Positions 8,742 through 18,232 of a stretch of DNA of 64,000 nucleotides are shown here, in pieces. A program made the translations under genes and the position numbers. Every line of letters starts with the position of its first letter. The stretch's first letter is position 1. Source of the DNA: a virus; the IMG/VR virus record IMGVR_UViG_3300043464_001630, positions 172,392-236,391 of that record. One strand, given 5' to 3'. Below the pieces are notes generated by a model. That model was given only the letters and a program-made list of their open reading frames with translations. It had not been told where the DNA came from and ran no database searches.

Positions 8742-11700
8742 TTAGGTCGCTGACCAGTTGTCGATGTTTATCCATCCTGTTGTTCCGTCACAATCTACAT
8801 AGAATTCAAGAACACCAGTATCAGTTACTGCTGGAGAAACACCAGAAAGTTTCAAGAAAATTTCCGATGTAGTATCTAATTGATCCACCACAATGTCTGA
8901 TGCTATTCCCATTGTTGCGTTACGTTTCAATATTAAACGAGGAGATGTGCCGTTATAAGCAACACCATTATTAGCTACTGAGGATTTTCTCATATAAACA
9001 CTAATTCTAGTGGATTGTCCTGCACTTAGTGCTACGAATTTACTTCCACTGCGAAGTTTTAATGTAGTACTTTGTGGAGTTAAACGTTCAGAAGGTGCAT
9101 TAGCTGCGCTGATGTTTCCAGTTAAGGTTGAATCAACAGCACGGTTACCAGCAGCAAGATAAGTTACGTTATAACCACTAGCATTATTCATGTTGGTGAA
9201 TGCAAATCCAGTAGTTTTAAATACTTCTGGTTGATAATTAGAATTGGTTATACCAGTCCCAACTGGAAGATTGCTAACGTTTGTATTGCTGATTAGATAA
9301 GAACCTTCTACTACATTTCTAGATGCAGTAACATTGAAGCTAGACCTTCCACTAACAGTAGAGTTGATTACATTAAATTGTGAGAATTTAGTGCTGTCTA
9401 AACTAATTCCAGATCCACTTAGTCCTCCAACAATAGCATCTTTAATTAATATTGGATAATAGTTGGTTCCAGAAAGAATGCCAATACCAGCAGATGTACT
9501 TGCAACATTATTCATTAATGCTGTGATACCATCAATAGTGGTAGGTGCATTTCCTATGGAAGTTCTCATTCCATAGATGCCATTATTATTAAGTTGTAAT
9601 GAAGAGAGATTGCCAGATATGCAATAACCTTCAAATCCACCGCTTAGATTGTTATTAGCAACTAAACGATTGATGTTAAGAGTAACTGGAGTTAAATGGT
9701 TGATAGCATTACCAGATAAACGGAAACCTAAAGTAGCGTTATTAGATGCAGTAATATTACTGAAAGTAGTGTTACTTACTAAACCGGGTACTGAACCATC
9801 AATGTAGATGCCTTCTCCAATATTATGTATAGAGACGATATTAGTTAGATTTCCACATTGGCTAGCAGATAATACCAAACCGCTGTTACCGTTTCTGTAG
9901 TTAACAACGCCGGTGATATCTCCGTTTATATTTGAATTTGCAATAAGAGTTCCATTTGATCTTGCACCTATCACAGTATTGTCTGACATTGTAATTCCAG
10001 AAGAACTTACACTTGCAAAGAATAATCCAGAGCTAGCAGAACTTAGTAAAGTATTACCAGTAACAGTCAATGCAGTCGCAGATACTGAACTTAATGATAC
10101 ACCATTACCACCAGATCTAAAGAATACGTTATCTCTTAATGTTACACTTCCGATAGTAGGCTTACTACTTATGGTTGTAATATGTGTAGTACCACCAAAT
10201 CCATCAGAATTGAATGAATTACCACTTAATGTTACGAACCCATTTTGATTTACACCTACTACTAATCCTGTTTTGTTTACAGATGCAATACCAAAATTAG
10301 TGAATTGAGTATTAGTAATATTAACTTTAGCAGCATCTACAGCACGTACTGTACCGCGACTTGAAGATGAATTTCCACGAATGCTGACATTTCTGCTCAA
10401 GTTAGATACAGTTGGTACATTTCCTAAAGATGTGACTGAAGGATGGTTAAATGCTGCACTTGCTGTGGTTCTGAATGTACTGTCACCATCAAATGATGAT
10501 AGAGTCAATACATCAAAAGAATTAGCTTGGAAGGTGTTTGGCGTGAATACTACAGAATCACCTACTGACCAATTAGTAGAAACGGTATCTACAACGGTAA
10601 ATGTTCTTGCTGAAGATAAAGAATCTGCGGTTAGATATGTATATGGTTTTTTGTATGCACCATATACATTCATATTACCGCCATTATGTGCATCAATTTG
10701 TGAATTTAAGAGTGATATATTATGTTGTACTGAGCTAGGTATTGGATTAGTTGACGTACCAATTTCTAACGTACCATCAGAAGTGATTTGTAATCCTTGA
10801 GATCCAGCTACATTAATTGTTGTATTAGTTTGAGGGAATGTCAATTTTCCGCCATTATGTATGTAAATATTACCTTCTTCGATTGCAGATGCTGTCAATA
10901 TACGTGCTTCGGAAGTTAATCCATTCAATGAACCACCTATATGTAAGTTATGTAGATTTTTAATAGTGTAAGTATTATCATAAGGATGCTTATAAAGAAA
11001 TGGAGTATAACTCAATACATTTAATGGAGATGCAGGAACAGTAAAGTCGGAAGTATATAATGCCGTATTTTTTACGATTCTAAAGTTTGAAATATTACCA
11101 TTTAATCCTTCTAAGAATCCAGTATGTGGAGAAGCTCCGATATATAAATCTCTTAATGTAGAAGTAGTATTTATTGTTGTTGTTAATTTTAGAGATCCGT
11201 TTAGATATAAACGTAGACTTCCAGAAATTCTACATAAAGCTAAATGATGCCATTGATTTAATGGTACAGCTCCCCAGTTACCTACAAATGCACTATTATT
11301 ATACATATCTCCCGAACCTACATTGGTTATACGACACAATAACCCATTATCGTTTCTATAATCACCATAAGAAAAGATAGTATAATAACCACCAGACGCT
11401 GTTAATCTAAACCAACATTCTACAGTAAAATCATTTGAATCTGTATTTAAATTATTTGATGGAACGGTGATATAATTAGAATTAGAGAAATATATACTAC
11501 TATCAGTACCAATACCAAATGGTGATGCTGAAGAAAGAGTTGGTGATCCAGTTTTAGTAAGCGTACCATATTCTATAAATGTGGATGGATTTTTAGTCGT
11601 GGTAGTAATTAATCCTTTATTTACATTGCCATAACTACCCAATAAGAATGGATTACTATAAGTAGTAGTAAATCTAGTATCATATGCATCTTTCATCAAA

Positions 11701-13967
11701 AACACAGTACCTGCTACAGCAGATAATGATGATGTAGATGGAGTAAAGTTTGATGTGTATAATGCGGTTCCGTTTACGATACGAAGATTTGATATATGAC
11801 CATTAAAAAGTTCAGTATTGTCGGATGCACTACCGATTGTCATATTAGCAGTGCTGTCCATTAATAATGCAGTTGGTGTCCATGTTGCATCCAAAACACC
11901 GTTCAAAAACAATCTAAAAGTTCCAGATTGTCTTGTAACTGTAATATGATACCATGTATTAGCATTGATTGTTGTTGCTCCAGTCACGGAATTAGCAGTA
12001 CTATTTGCAAATACTTGCAATTTATTAGAACTTATTCTAATATGATATGCTACAGATCCGGCTGTTGAATTCCATGCTGTAAAACGACTAACTATTGCAC
12101 CTGCTGAAGTGTCATTTCTATAAATCCAAGCTTCTATTGTGAAGTCTCCAGTTCCGAATGAAAATGTTGGATTGTACGGAGCTGTCAAATAAGTCGTACT
12201 ACCATTAAATCTAATACTACTATCAGTACCAACACCGAATGGTGATGCTGAAGAAAGTACTGGTGTATTAGTTGCACCATAAGTAAATGGCGAATACGGA
12301 GCTTTTAATAATAAAGAAGTATTAGCGATATTTAAGAGTGGTGCTGTGGGTACGGCAAAATTAGATGTGTATACCGCAGTACCATTTACGATACGAAGAT
12401 TTGAAATATAACCTTTATGGTAATTTTGTATGATTGTACCTAGAGTTCCAATATTCAATGCTCCACCAGCAAGGGAAAGTGCTCCTGTATACGTTGCTCC
12501 TTCTTGGACACCATTCAAAAACATTTTATAAGAGCCGGGGCTACCTGCAACGGTTATATGATACCAAATGTTGGATTGAATATTAGTAGTACCTATAATA
12601 TGTGGTGGATTTCCAGCACCATAAAATCCAAATTTGGAATCATAATACTGCAATGTCCATCCAGCACCTGTGTTTAAATAGTTAGATGCAATAACATGAT
12701 TGTTTAAATCATCAAATCGTACCCAAGCTTCGATTGTAAATGTACCGGAAGGAAAATCAAAACCATTAGATTTAGGTGTAGTTAGATAATCCGTAGTTCC
12801 ATTAAAATACAAACTACCATCTTCTGCATTAACCCCACTAAATGGAGTCATTTCACTAACATAAGTTGGTGATGTTGGTGATTTATAGTTTGCTGTTGTA
12901 AATCCTGAATCTAAAGCTAATGGTGAAGAGGGAACTGTAAAGTTTTTAGTGTATAAAGCTCTACCTGCAATTACACGCGCATTCGTAACAGAACCGTTTA
13001 GATACCACCATGCACCACCATAAACTGATGCACCGATTTGAATACCATAATTAGTGTTATTGAAATAATTAACGGTATTGGCTTGCGGCGTTAAAGATAC
13101 ACCATTTACATAAGGAGTTAATACTCCATTTTTTCTACATATAGCTATATGAGTCCAAACCCCAACAGTAGGAGTGTAATCAAAACTTGGTCGACTTTCA
13201 ACATCAGTGTATCTTGTGAACCATATTTTACCGTCATTCCAAAAAAGATGCCAATCATGCGGATAATATGGACTGCCATTATATCCAATACCTTTCATTA
13301 ATAAAGGATAGTATGTAGCAGTGCTGTTTATTTTAAACCATGTTTCAATAGTAAAATCTCCTGTACCGAATACCGTATCGTTATAACCTTCAAAATTTAA
13401 TTTATTGCTGCTACTAGAATTGAATACATAGCTAGTTTCTAGTGGTGAACTTAAAAATGGCGAATCAGATTGTGTAAACGTTCCATTAAAAGTGCCTATC
13501 ACGTCTTTACTATCTTCAAAAGCTGTTAATACACCAACTAAAGATAATTGATTAGGATCTGATGTTAAAAAATCCAAACGAATTCTACTACCAGATGTAG
13601 AAGCGAAAGGGGTGGTTAATTTTAAAATTTGCCAATTTTGTGATGCATTAGAAATTAAATTATTTCTTCCATCGTATGATGTAAAAGAGCTAATAGCATA
13701 AGTTTCGGTAACATATGATGCTCCTGAAGATAACATCATCGACAATGTCCCTGTAGGATTAGCTGCACGGAAATTTACGTTTATTGCTACTGCTGATAAA
13801 GTACTACCATCAGAAGTGATAGAATATATACTTATGTTAGGATTACCGTAGGATGTACCTACATTTATGTTTGATGTACCGTTAAAAAGATCCGCAGAGG
13901 ATAATGTTTGACCGAATACATTTGAATCAGTTAAATTACCATCATTTAAAGAGAATAGAGTTGGCAT
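8742..13967 (-). CDS. Giant adhesin: four LamG-type lectin domains plus beta-helix
   Basis: This 1741-aa protein is probably a receptor-binding or glycan-binding fibre. Residues about 1-165 form an N-terminal beta domain shared with the next gene (MPTxFSxNDG start). About 170-995 hold four concanavalin-A/LamG-like modules, each with FTIEAW, WYHITV or WTHIAI and NGxxxGxxL signatures. About 1000-1550 form a right-handed parallel beta-helix rich in NNxGxxGxxxSG turns. The last 110 residues are a carbohydrate-binding-like domain ending DCDGTTGWINIDNWSAT. Repeated junction text SSASPFGxGTDSSIxF marks module borders, a sign of cassette duplication. No TAAATA site lies at this start, so it may be read from upstream. 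Confidence 0.85.
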   Translation of the reverse strand: MPTLFSLNDGNLTDSNVFGQTLSSADLFNGTSNINVGTSYGNPNISIYSITSDGSTLSAVAINVNFRAANPTGTLSMMLSSGASYVTETYAISSFTSYDGRNNLISNASQNWQILKLTTPFASTSGSRIRLDFLTSDPNQLSLVGVLTAFEDSKDVIGTFNGTFTQSDSPFLSSPLETSYVFNSSSSNKLNFEGYNDTVFGTGDFTIETWFKINSTATYYPLLMKGIGYNGSPYYPHDWHLFWNDGKIWFTRYTDVESRPSFDYTPTVGVWTHIAICRKNGVLTPYVNGVSLTPQANTVNYFNNTNYGIQIGASVYGGAWWYLNGSVTNARVIAGRALYTKNFTVPSSPLALDSGFTTANYKSPTSPTYVSEMTPFSGVNAEDGSLYFNGTTDYLTTPKSNGFDFPSGTFTIEAWVRFDDLNNHVIASNYLNTGAGWTLQYYDSKFGFYGAGNPPHIIGTTNIQSNIWYHITVAGSPGSYKMFLNGVQEGATYTGALSLAGGALNIGTLGTIIQNYHKGYISNLRIVNGTAVYTSNFAVPTAPLLNIANTSLLLKAPYSPFTYGATNTPVLSSASPFGVGTDSSIRFNGSTTYLTAPYNPTFSFGTGDFTIEAWIYRNDTSAGAIVSRFTAWNSTAGSVAYHIRISSNKLQVFANSTANSVTGATTINANTWYHITVTRQSGTFRLFLNGVLDATWTPTALLMDSTANMTIGSASDNTELFNGHISNLRIVNGTALYTSNFTPSTSSLSAVAGTVFLMKDAYDTRFTTTYSNPFLLGSYGNVNKGLITTTTKNPSTFIEYGTLTKTGSPTLSSASPFGIGTDSSIYFSNSNYITVPSNNLNTDSNDFTVECWFRLTASGGYYTIFSYGDYRNDNGLLCRITNVGSGDMYNNSAFVGNWGAVPLNQWHHLALCRISGSLRLYLNGSLKLTTTINTTSTLRDLYIGASPHTGFLEGLNGNISNFRIVKNTALYTSDFTVPASPLNVLSYTPFLYKHPYDNTYTIKNLHNLHIGGSLNGLTSEARILTASAIEEGNIYIHNGGKLTFPQTNTTINVAGSQGLQITSDGTLEIGTSTNPIPSSVQHNISLLNSQIDAHNGGNMNVYGAYKKPYTYLTADSLSSARTFTVVDTVSTNWSVGDSVVFTPNTFQANSFDVLTLSSFDGDSTFRTTASAAFNHPSVTSLGNVPTVSNLSRNVSIRGNSSSSRGTVRAVDAAKVNITNTQFTNFGIASVNKTGLVVGVNQNGFVTLSGNSFNSDGFGGTTHITTISSKPTIGSVTLRDNVFFRSGGNGVSLSSVSATALTVTGNTLLSSASSGLFFASVSSSGITMSDNTVIGARSNGTLIANSNINGDITGVVNYRNGNSGLVLSASQCGNLTNIVSIHNIGEGIYIDGSVPGLVSNTTFSNITASNNATLGFRLSGNAINHLTPVTLNINRLVANNNLSGGFEGYCISGNLSSLQLNNNGIYGMRTSIGNAPTTIDGITALMNNVASTSAGIGILSGTNYYPILIKDAIVGGLSGSGISLDSTKFSQFNVINSTVSGRSSFNVTASRNVVEGSYLISNTNVSNLPVGTGITNSNYQPEVFKTTGFAFTNMNNASGYNVTYLAAGNRAVDSTLTGNISAANAPSERLTPQSTTLKLRSGSKFVALSAGQSTRISVYMRKSSVANNGVAYNGTSPRLILKRNATMGIASDIVVDQLDTTSEIFLKLSGVSPAVTDTGVLEFYVDCDGTTGWINIDNWSAT

Positions 13968-13986
13968 AATTTATAAAAAAAAAGTT

Positions 13987-16900
13987 TTAGGTTAAAGACC
14001 AGTTATCGACATTTACAGAACCTGAAGTTCCAGAACAATCTACATATACTTCGAAAATTCCAGCCCTAGCTGCTGCGGGGATTAATCCAGTTAATAGTAC
14101 CCATGAATCGGTAGTTGATGTAGTAGCTAATACTGTATCAGAAGCGTATCCTAACGAAGGATTACGTTTAAGCATCAATCTAGGAGTTGGTGAAGTACTG
14201 TAAACATATACACCTACTGTATAGCTATCACCAGAATTCACAGGAACTAACTTAGAACCACAACGAAGCTTTTTAGTCTCTGAAGTAGGTTCTAGTTTTT
14301 CTGAAATTAAATTACTGCTATAGTAACGAACAGTATCAGAAGAAATTTTACCAGCAGGAGTCCATCGGAAATGATTGTTAGATACGCCTCCAACTTTCAT
14401 TGCAGCAAATCCAGTCTCTAAGAACGTTTCTGACTGGTAATTAGCTAAAGTTGAAGAAAGAATTCCAGTATTGAAAGTGCAGTTATTAAATTGATAAGAA
14501 CCTTCTAAAAGATTACGATTAGCGAGAGTCTTTACATCTACGTATGAACTTAATGTAGAAGATTCTAATGCAAATTGTTCAAATTTTGAACTATCAAGTA
14601 AAAGTGCGGAACCGTTATCAGCAGATAAAGTACTACTAATCAACCTAGCATTTTTAATTACAGTTGGGAAATAATTAGATCCACTAAGAATACCAAATGC
14701 ACAGATTCCTGAGAATACATCTTTATAAATTGTTCCATATGGATCATTATAGAGAAGTACCGTGTTTGGTATTACATTTAATGGTGCTGCAATAGGAGTG
14801 AAATTATTCGTATATAATTCGATATTTTTAACAATTCTAATATTAGAAAGATATCCATTATATTGATGATTTACAGTACCAGTAGCATCTACATAACCAA
14901 TTCTTAAATCGTTATTAGCAGCACCGGGTCTACTGAAGTTTGATATCCTATTTTTTAATACACCGTCTACGAAAATAGAAGCATTACTACCATTTAATGT
15001 AACTGCAACATGATGCCAAGTGTTAATTTGTATTGAATTAGCAGCGGCTCCTATTCCCGTTACCCCACCAGCAGGTATACCTACCCCTATACTACCATCA
15101 GAACCAAATGTAAACCATACTAGAGAAGAAGTGGATGCATTGCCTCCAGTCATGATTAATCGGCAACTATTACCAGCAGAAGGTAGATTTAAGGTATACA
15201 TCCAAAATTCGTATGTAATCACATTATTACTAGCAATGGACAAATCATATACATTTGCTGTATATGGACTGATAGTAAGAGAATCGCTTGGATTGAATCG
15301 GATGCTACTATCAGTACCAACGCCAAATGGAGATGCTGATGATAAAGTTGTACCAGTTTTGGTTAATGTATTTCCTGAAGAGAAAGTACCTTGTGAAGTT
15401 ACTCCATCAAAAGTAGTAGCTCCGTTACCAATGCTGGTTTTAATTCCATAACCAACATTGTTGTTTAATGTCATGGAACTTAAATTACCAGTTATTGCAT
15501 AACCTTCAAATCCAGCATCACCGTTGTTATTTGCTAATACATTGTTGATATTAACAGTAATTGGTAAAAGTAGATTACCGCTACCTCCAGATAGTTCTAA
15601 ACCAACAGTAGTATTATTATTTGCTGTTATATTACTAAAGATTGTAGAAGATAATTGAGGAATAGTTCCAGAAATGTTAACACCTTCTTTAGTGTTATAA
15701 TGACCAGCTAAACCATTGTAATTAGCACGGTTATTTGTACCAGCGACCACAGAACCGCAATTTCCGTTCATACAGCCAATACCACCAATAGTTCCACTCA
15801 CCAAATAGGGATTAACCACACGCAAACCATTTTGTGTATTACCAATTAAGAAGTTGTTCTTAATATCTGCATAAGTAGAACTTAATGCATTAACGAACAT
15901 TCCGTTTTGTGAAGATCCAATAACAATGTTATCAGTAAATGTAAAATTATTAGCAGAAACTGCATTTAATGTTATGATATCTGTAGTAGCACCATAACCA
16001 CGGAAATTACATCCTTTAATAGATACATTCCATGTAGGAGTTTTTGTTGCATCAAAAGAAAATGCTGGCATTGATGCAGCACCACTTCCATTAAAAGCAC
16101 AGTTACTTAAAGAAACAGATCCTGTAGAATTTGTACAGAATTGTAATCCTTTGTAGGTAGTGTTTGATAAATTATTAAATTGAACATTGTTTAGGTTACT
16201 AACTGAACCTTCTAAGAAACGAATATATCCGAAAGTTGTATTCGTTCCTACGAAACGTACATTCCGTGTCATATTAACAATGCTAGGAATATAATCACTT
16301 GCATTATGTGTGAAGGCGGCAACATTCCATGCGCTTAATACTCCAGAATTGATAGTTTTAGCAGTTGTGGTTTCAAATGTAGTATAGGTTGTGGTGTTTG
16401 GCGTGATTACTATAACATCTCCACCACTTACAGTAGTATTATTAGCAATCCAATTTGATACATTCGTGATTAATGGATAACTACCAGACCCAACTACTGT
16501 ATTTGCACTTAATAATGCGAAAGGAGTTTTGTAAGAACCATAAGCGTTTAATGATGCACCATTATGAACATTAATAAAAGAATTGTTTAAATTTATGGTA
16601 TGAACTTTGTCAGCCTCTATGGGATTAGCAGAAGTTCCTATATTAACAGTACCATTAGGAGTAATCTGCATTCCATTTGCACCAGTTAATGTCAATGTAG
16701 TATTAACTATTGTATGGAAATTTAATGTTCCTCCATTATGTACATAGAAATTTCCTAATGAAAGAGCACTTAGGTTATATTCTACTACTCTTGGTAGTAA
16801 TTCGGTATTATTGAGATTTCCTACAATATGTACTACGTCAGCATTAACAGGAACGCCATTAGTAGTAGTTACGTAGTGTCGGTTTAAATTTGTTAAAGCA

Positions 16901-17334
16901 GTACCAATGAGTGATACTTTATTAGCGACCGAAGTTTTTACTCCAATCGTCATAGTTGTCGAATTAGGAAAACTAATAGGAGTAGGTAAAGTAAAGTATT
17001 GCCAGCCTTGTGGATGACCCGGAGTAATGTTACTATGACTGGTGTATAATGTTAATCCACTGACTGGAAATGAAACAGTTCCTGTTGAACTTCCATTAGA
17101 TCCACTTAGAATTAAATCTACAGTACCAGTTGGCGATCCATTCACCGCTGAAAGTTGTAATGCTATACCACAATATGTAGACCCGTTAGAGGTAGCAAGA
17201 GTTGTTGGATAGCTAAATGATGTGGTTAATAAATTTCCAACAGTTCCGCCAGTTACATCTCCCGCAGATAAAGTAGCGGCAAATACACTAGAAGTATTGA
17301 AATATCCGTCGTTAATTGAAAAATACGTTGGCAT
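13987..17334 (-). CDS. Adhesin with beta-helix interrupted by one LamG-type domain
   Basis: This 1115-aa paralogue of the preceding 1741-aa adhesin has the same N-terminal domain, the same beta-helix and the same C-terminal domain (YVDCSGTSGSVNVDNWSLT). Its only LamG-like module (about residues 655-870, with YEFWMYTLN and WHHVAVTLNGSN) is not in front of the helix. It is spliced into the helix between TTFDGVTSQ and GILSGSNYFP, where the paralogue reads straight through (TTIDGITAL ... GILSGTNYYP). Both ends carry the SSASPFGVGTDSSIRF junction type. It is expected on the tail surface as a lectin-like receptor binder. Confidence 0.83.
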   Translation of the reverse strand: MPTYFSINDGYFNTSSVFAATLSAGDVTGGTVGNLLTTSFSYPTTLATSNGSTYCGIALQLSAVNGSPTGTVDLILSGSNGSSTGTVSFPVSGLTLYTSHSNITPGHPQGWQYFTLPTPISFPNSTTMTIGVKTSVANKVSLIGTALTNLNRHYVTTTNGVPVNADVVHIVGNLNNTELLPRVVEYNLSALSLGNFYVHNGGTLNFHTIVNTTLTLTGANGMQITPNGTVNIGTSANPIEADKVHTINLNNSFINVHNGASLNAYGSYKTPFALLSANTVVGSGSYPLITNVSNWIANNTTVSGGDVIVITPNTTTYTTFETTTAKTINSGVLSAWNVAAFTHNASDYIPSIVNMTRNVRFVGTNTTFGYIRFLEGSVSNLNNVQFNNLSNTTYKGLQFCTNSTGSVSLSNCAFNGSGAASMPAFSFDATKTPTWNVSIKGCNFRGYGATTDIITLNAVSANNFTFTDNIVIGSSQNGMFVNALSSTYADIKNNFLIGNTQNGLRVVNPYLVSGTIGGIGCMNGNCGSVVAGTNNRANYNGLAGHYNTKEGVNISGTIPQLSSTIFSNITANNNTTVGLELSGGSGNLLLPITVNINNVLANNNGDAGFEGYAITGNLSSMTLNNNVGYGIKTSIGNGATTFDGVTSQGTFSSGNTLTKTGTTLSSASPFGVGTDSSIRFNPSDSLTISPYTANVYDLSIASNNVITYEFWMYTLNLPSAGNSCRLIMTGGNASTSSLVWFTFGSDGSIGVGIPAGGVTGIGAAANSIQINTWHHVAVTLNGSNASIFVDGVLKNRISNFSRPGAANNDLRIGYVDATGTVNHQYNGYLSNIRIVKNIELYTNNFTPIAAPLNVIPNTVLLYNDPYGTIYKDVFSGICAFGILSGSNYFPTVIKNARLISSTLSADNGSALLLDSSKFEQFALESSTLSSYVDVKTLANRNLLEGSYQFNNCTFNTGILSSTLANYQSETFLETGFAAMKVGGVSNNHFRWTPAGKISSDTVRYYSSNLISEKLEPTSETKKLRCGSKLVPVNSGDSYTVGVYVYSTSPTPRLMLKRNPSLGYASDTVLATTSTTDSWVLLTGLIPAAARAGIFEVYVDCSGTSGSVNVDNWSLT

Positions 17335-17346
17335 TGTTTAAAAAAG

Positions 17347-17793
17347 TTAAATTTGTTCTTCTATTGTTGAAGGAGATTCTTCCGTGGTAGTTTCTGTTGC
17401 GGAAAGATCTTCTACGATAGTTTCTGATGCTGAAAGATTTTCTACGATAGTTTCTGATGCTGAAAGATTTTCTACGATAGTTTCTTGTTCTGCTGCGATT
17501 CTTTCTGCTTCTAATTGCGCCGCTATTAGTCGTTCTGCCTCTAAGAGTCGTTCTGTTTCTAATCTTTCTAATTCTAATTGTGCTGCTATTTTTCGGTCTT
17601 CTTCAAGTTGTACTTGTTCTGCAATAATACGAATAGCTAGTTCTGTCATTGCTTCTTCTGTGTGTTCCTCGTGTTTAAAAATAACGGGAATGTTCAATTC
17701 TGGAAGAATAGAATCAGAGTCGGTTAGATTTAATTTAAAACTACATAACCCAAACTGTTCCAACTCTTTAGTGAACGTATAAGCGTAAGGCAT
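17347..17793 (-). CDS. Coiled-coil virion protein with 10-aa C-terminal repeats
   Basis: This 148-aa protein has an N-terminal beta domain (1-45), then a long Ala/Glu/Arg-rich coiled coil at about 48-105 (LELERLETERLLEAERL) and an acidic tail with three copies of SETIVENLSA. It precedes the two LamG adhesins and has its own late promoter. A trimeric or dimeric linker or chaperone for the adhesins would fit, but this is inference. Confidence 0.6.
   Translation of the reverse strand: MPYAYTFTKELEQFGLCSFKLNLTDSDSILPELNIPVIFKHEEHTEEAMTELAIRIIAEQVQLEEDRKIAAQLELERLETERLLEAERLIAAQLEAERIAAEQETIVENLSASETIVENLSASETIVEDLSATETTTEESPSTIEEQI
17401..17490. repeat. Three tandem 30-bp repeats in the coiled-coil gene
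   Basis: The 30-bp unit starting TGAAAGATTTTCTACGATAG occurs about three times head to tail. It is in frame and encodes the SETIVENLSA repeats, so its length can change by slippage without breaking the frame. Confidence 0.85.
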
Positions 17794-17798
17794 ATTAT

Positions 17799-17806
17799 TA
17801 TTTATC
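17799..17806 (-). promoter_or_regulatory. Late-promoter motif GATAAATA
   Basis: Ends exactly 5 nt before the ATG at 17793. Confidence 0.7.
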
Positions 17807-17828
17807 CAATTTATGCCTATTTTTCCTT

Positions 17829-18122
17829 TTAGAAATCGAATAATCTTAGTGCTCTCTGTTGTCCATTTATATTGACTATTAAATAATCATTCGATGCGCT
17901 GGCGTTTTGTAGAGTGGTTACTGTGCTATTTTCCAGCAATGAAGTAAAATCACCAGCAATTGGAATTATTTCTTCGGCATCTCCATTTCCGTTGTTTCCC
18001 AGACCATAATAAAGTACGCGATTCACCTCATTAAAGGCTAATTCACCATTATGTAACGAATTAGGTGCTCCGCTTTGACCCGAATTTCTTCGTTTTATTA
18101 AAATAGTTCTACTAGGTTCCAT
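17829..18122 (-). CDS. Small fibre-anchor protein (IKRR...LYYG module)
   Basis: This 97-aa protein starts with a module found in five genes of this window: ILIKRR, then SGAPxSLxxGELAFNE, then LYYG. The pattern resembles the N-terminal attachment domain of phage tropism determinants (Mtd_N-like: RGT ... L..GE.G...d...K.GDG). After it comes only a short globular part (EEIIPIAGDF ... NGQQRALRLF), so it is probably an anchor or minor fibre without a receptor-binding head. Confidence 0.65.
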   Translation of the reverse strand: MEPSRTILIKRRNSGQSGAPNSLHNGELAFNEVNRVLYYGLGNNGNGDAEEIIPIAGDFTSLLENSTVTTLQNASASNDYLIVNINGQQRALRLFDF

Positions 18123-18133
18123 CGCTTTCTGAG

Positions 18134-18141
18134 TATTTAGG
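18134..18141 (-). promoter_or_regulatory. Late-promoter motif CCTAAATA
   Basis: Lies 11 nt before the ATG at 18122. Confidence 0.45.
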
Positions 18142-18177
18142 AGAAAAAACGATTATTTCATCATATCAAAACAAAAA

Positions 18178-18207
18178 AAAGAAGGAGCAGTTTCCCGCTC
18201 CTTCTTT
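18178..18207 (-). terminator. Rho-independent terminator after the 667-aa fibre gene
   Basis: The 11-bp stem AAAGAAGGAGC/GCTCCTTCTTT has an 8-nt loop and is followed on the minus strand by eight T. It lies 25 bp after the stop at 18233. Confidence 0.9.
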
Positions 18208-18232
18208 AAAACTAATTTTTATTTAATTTTTG

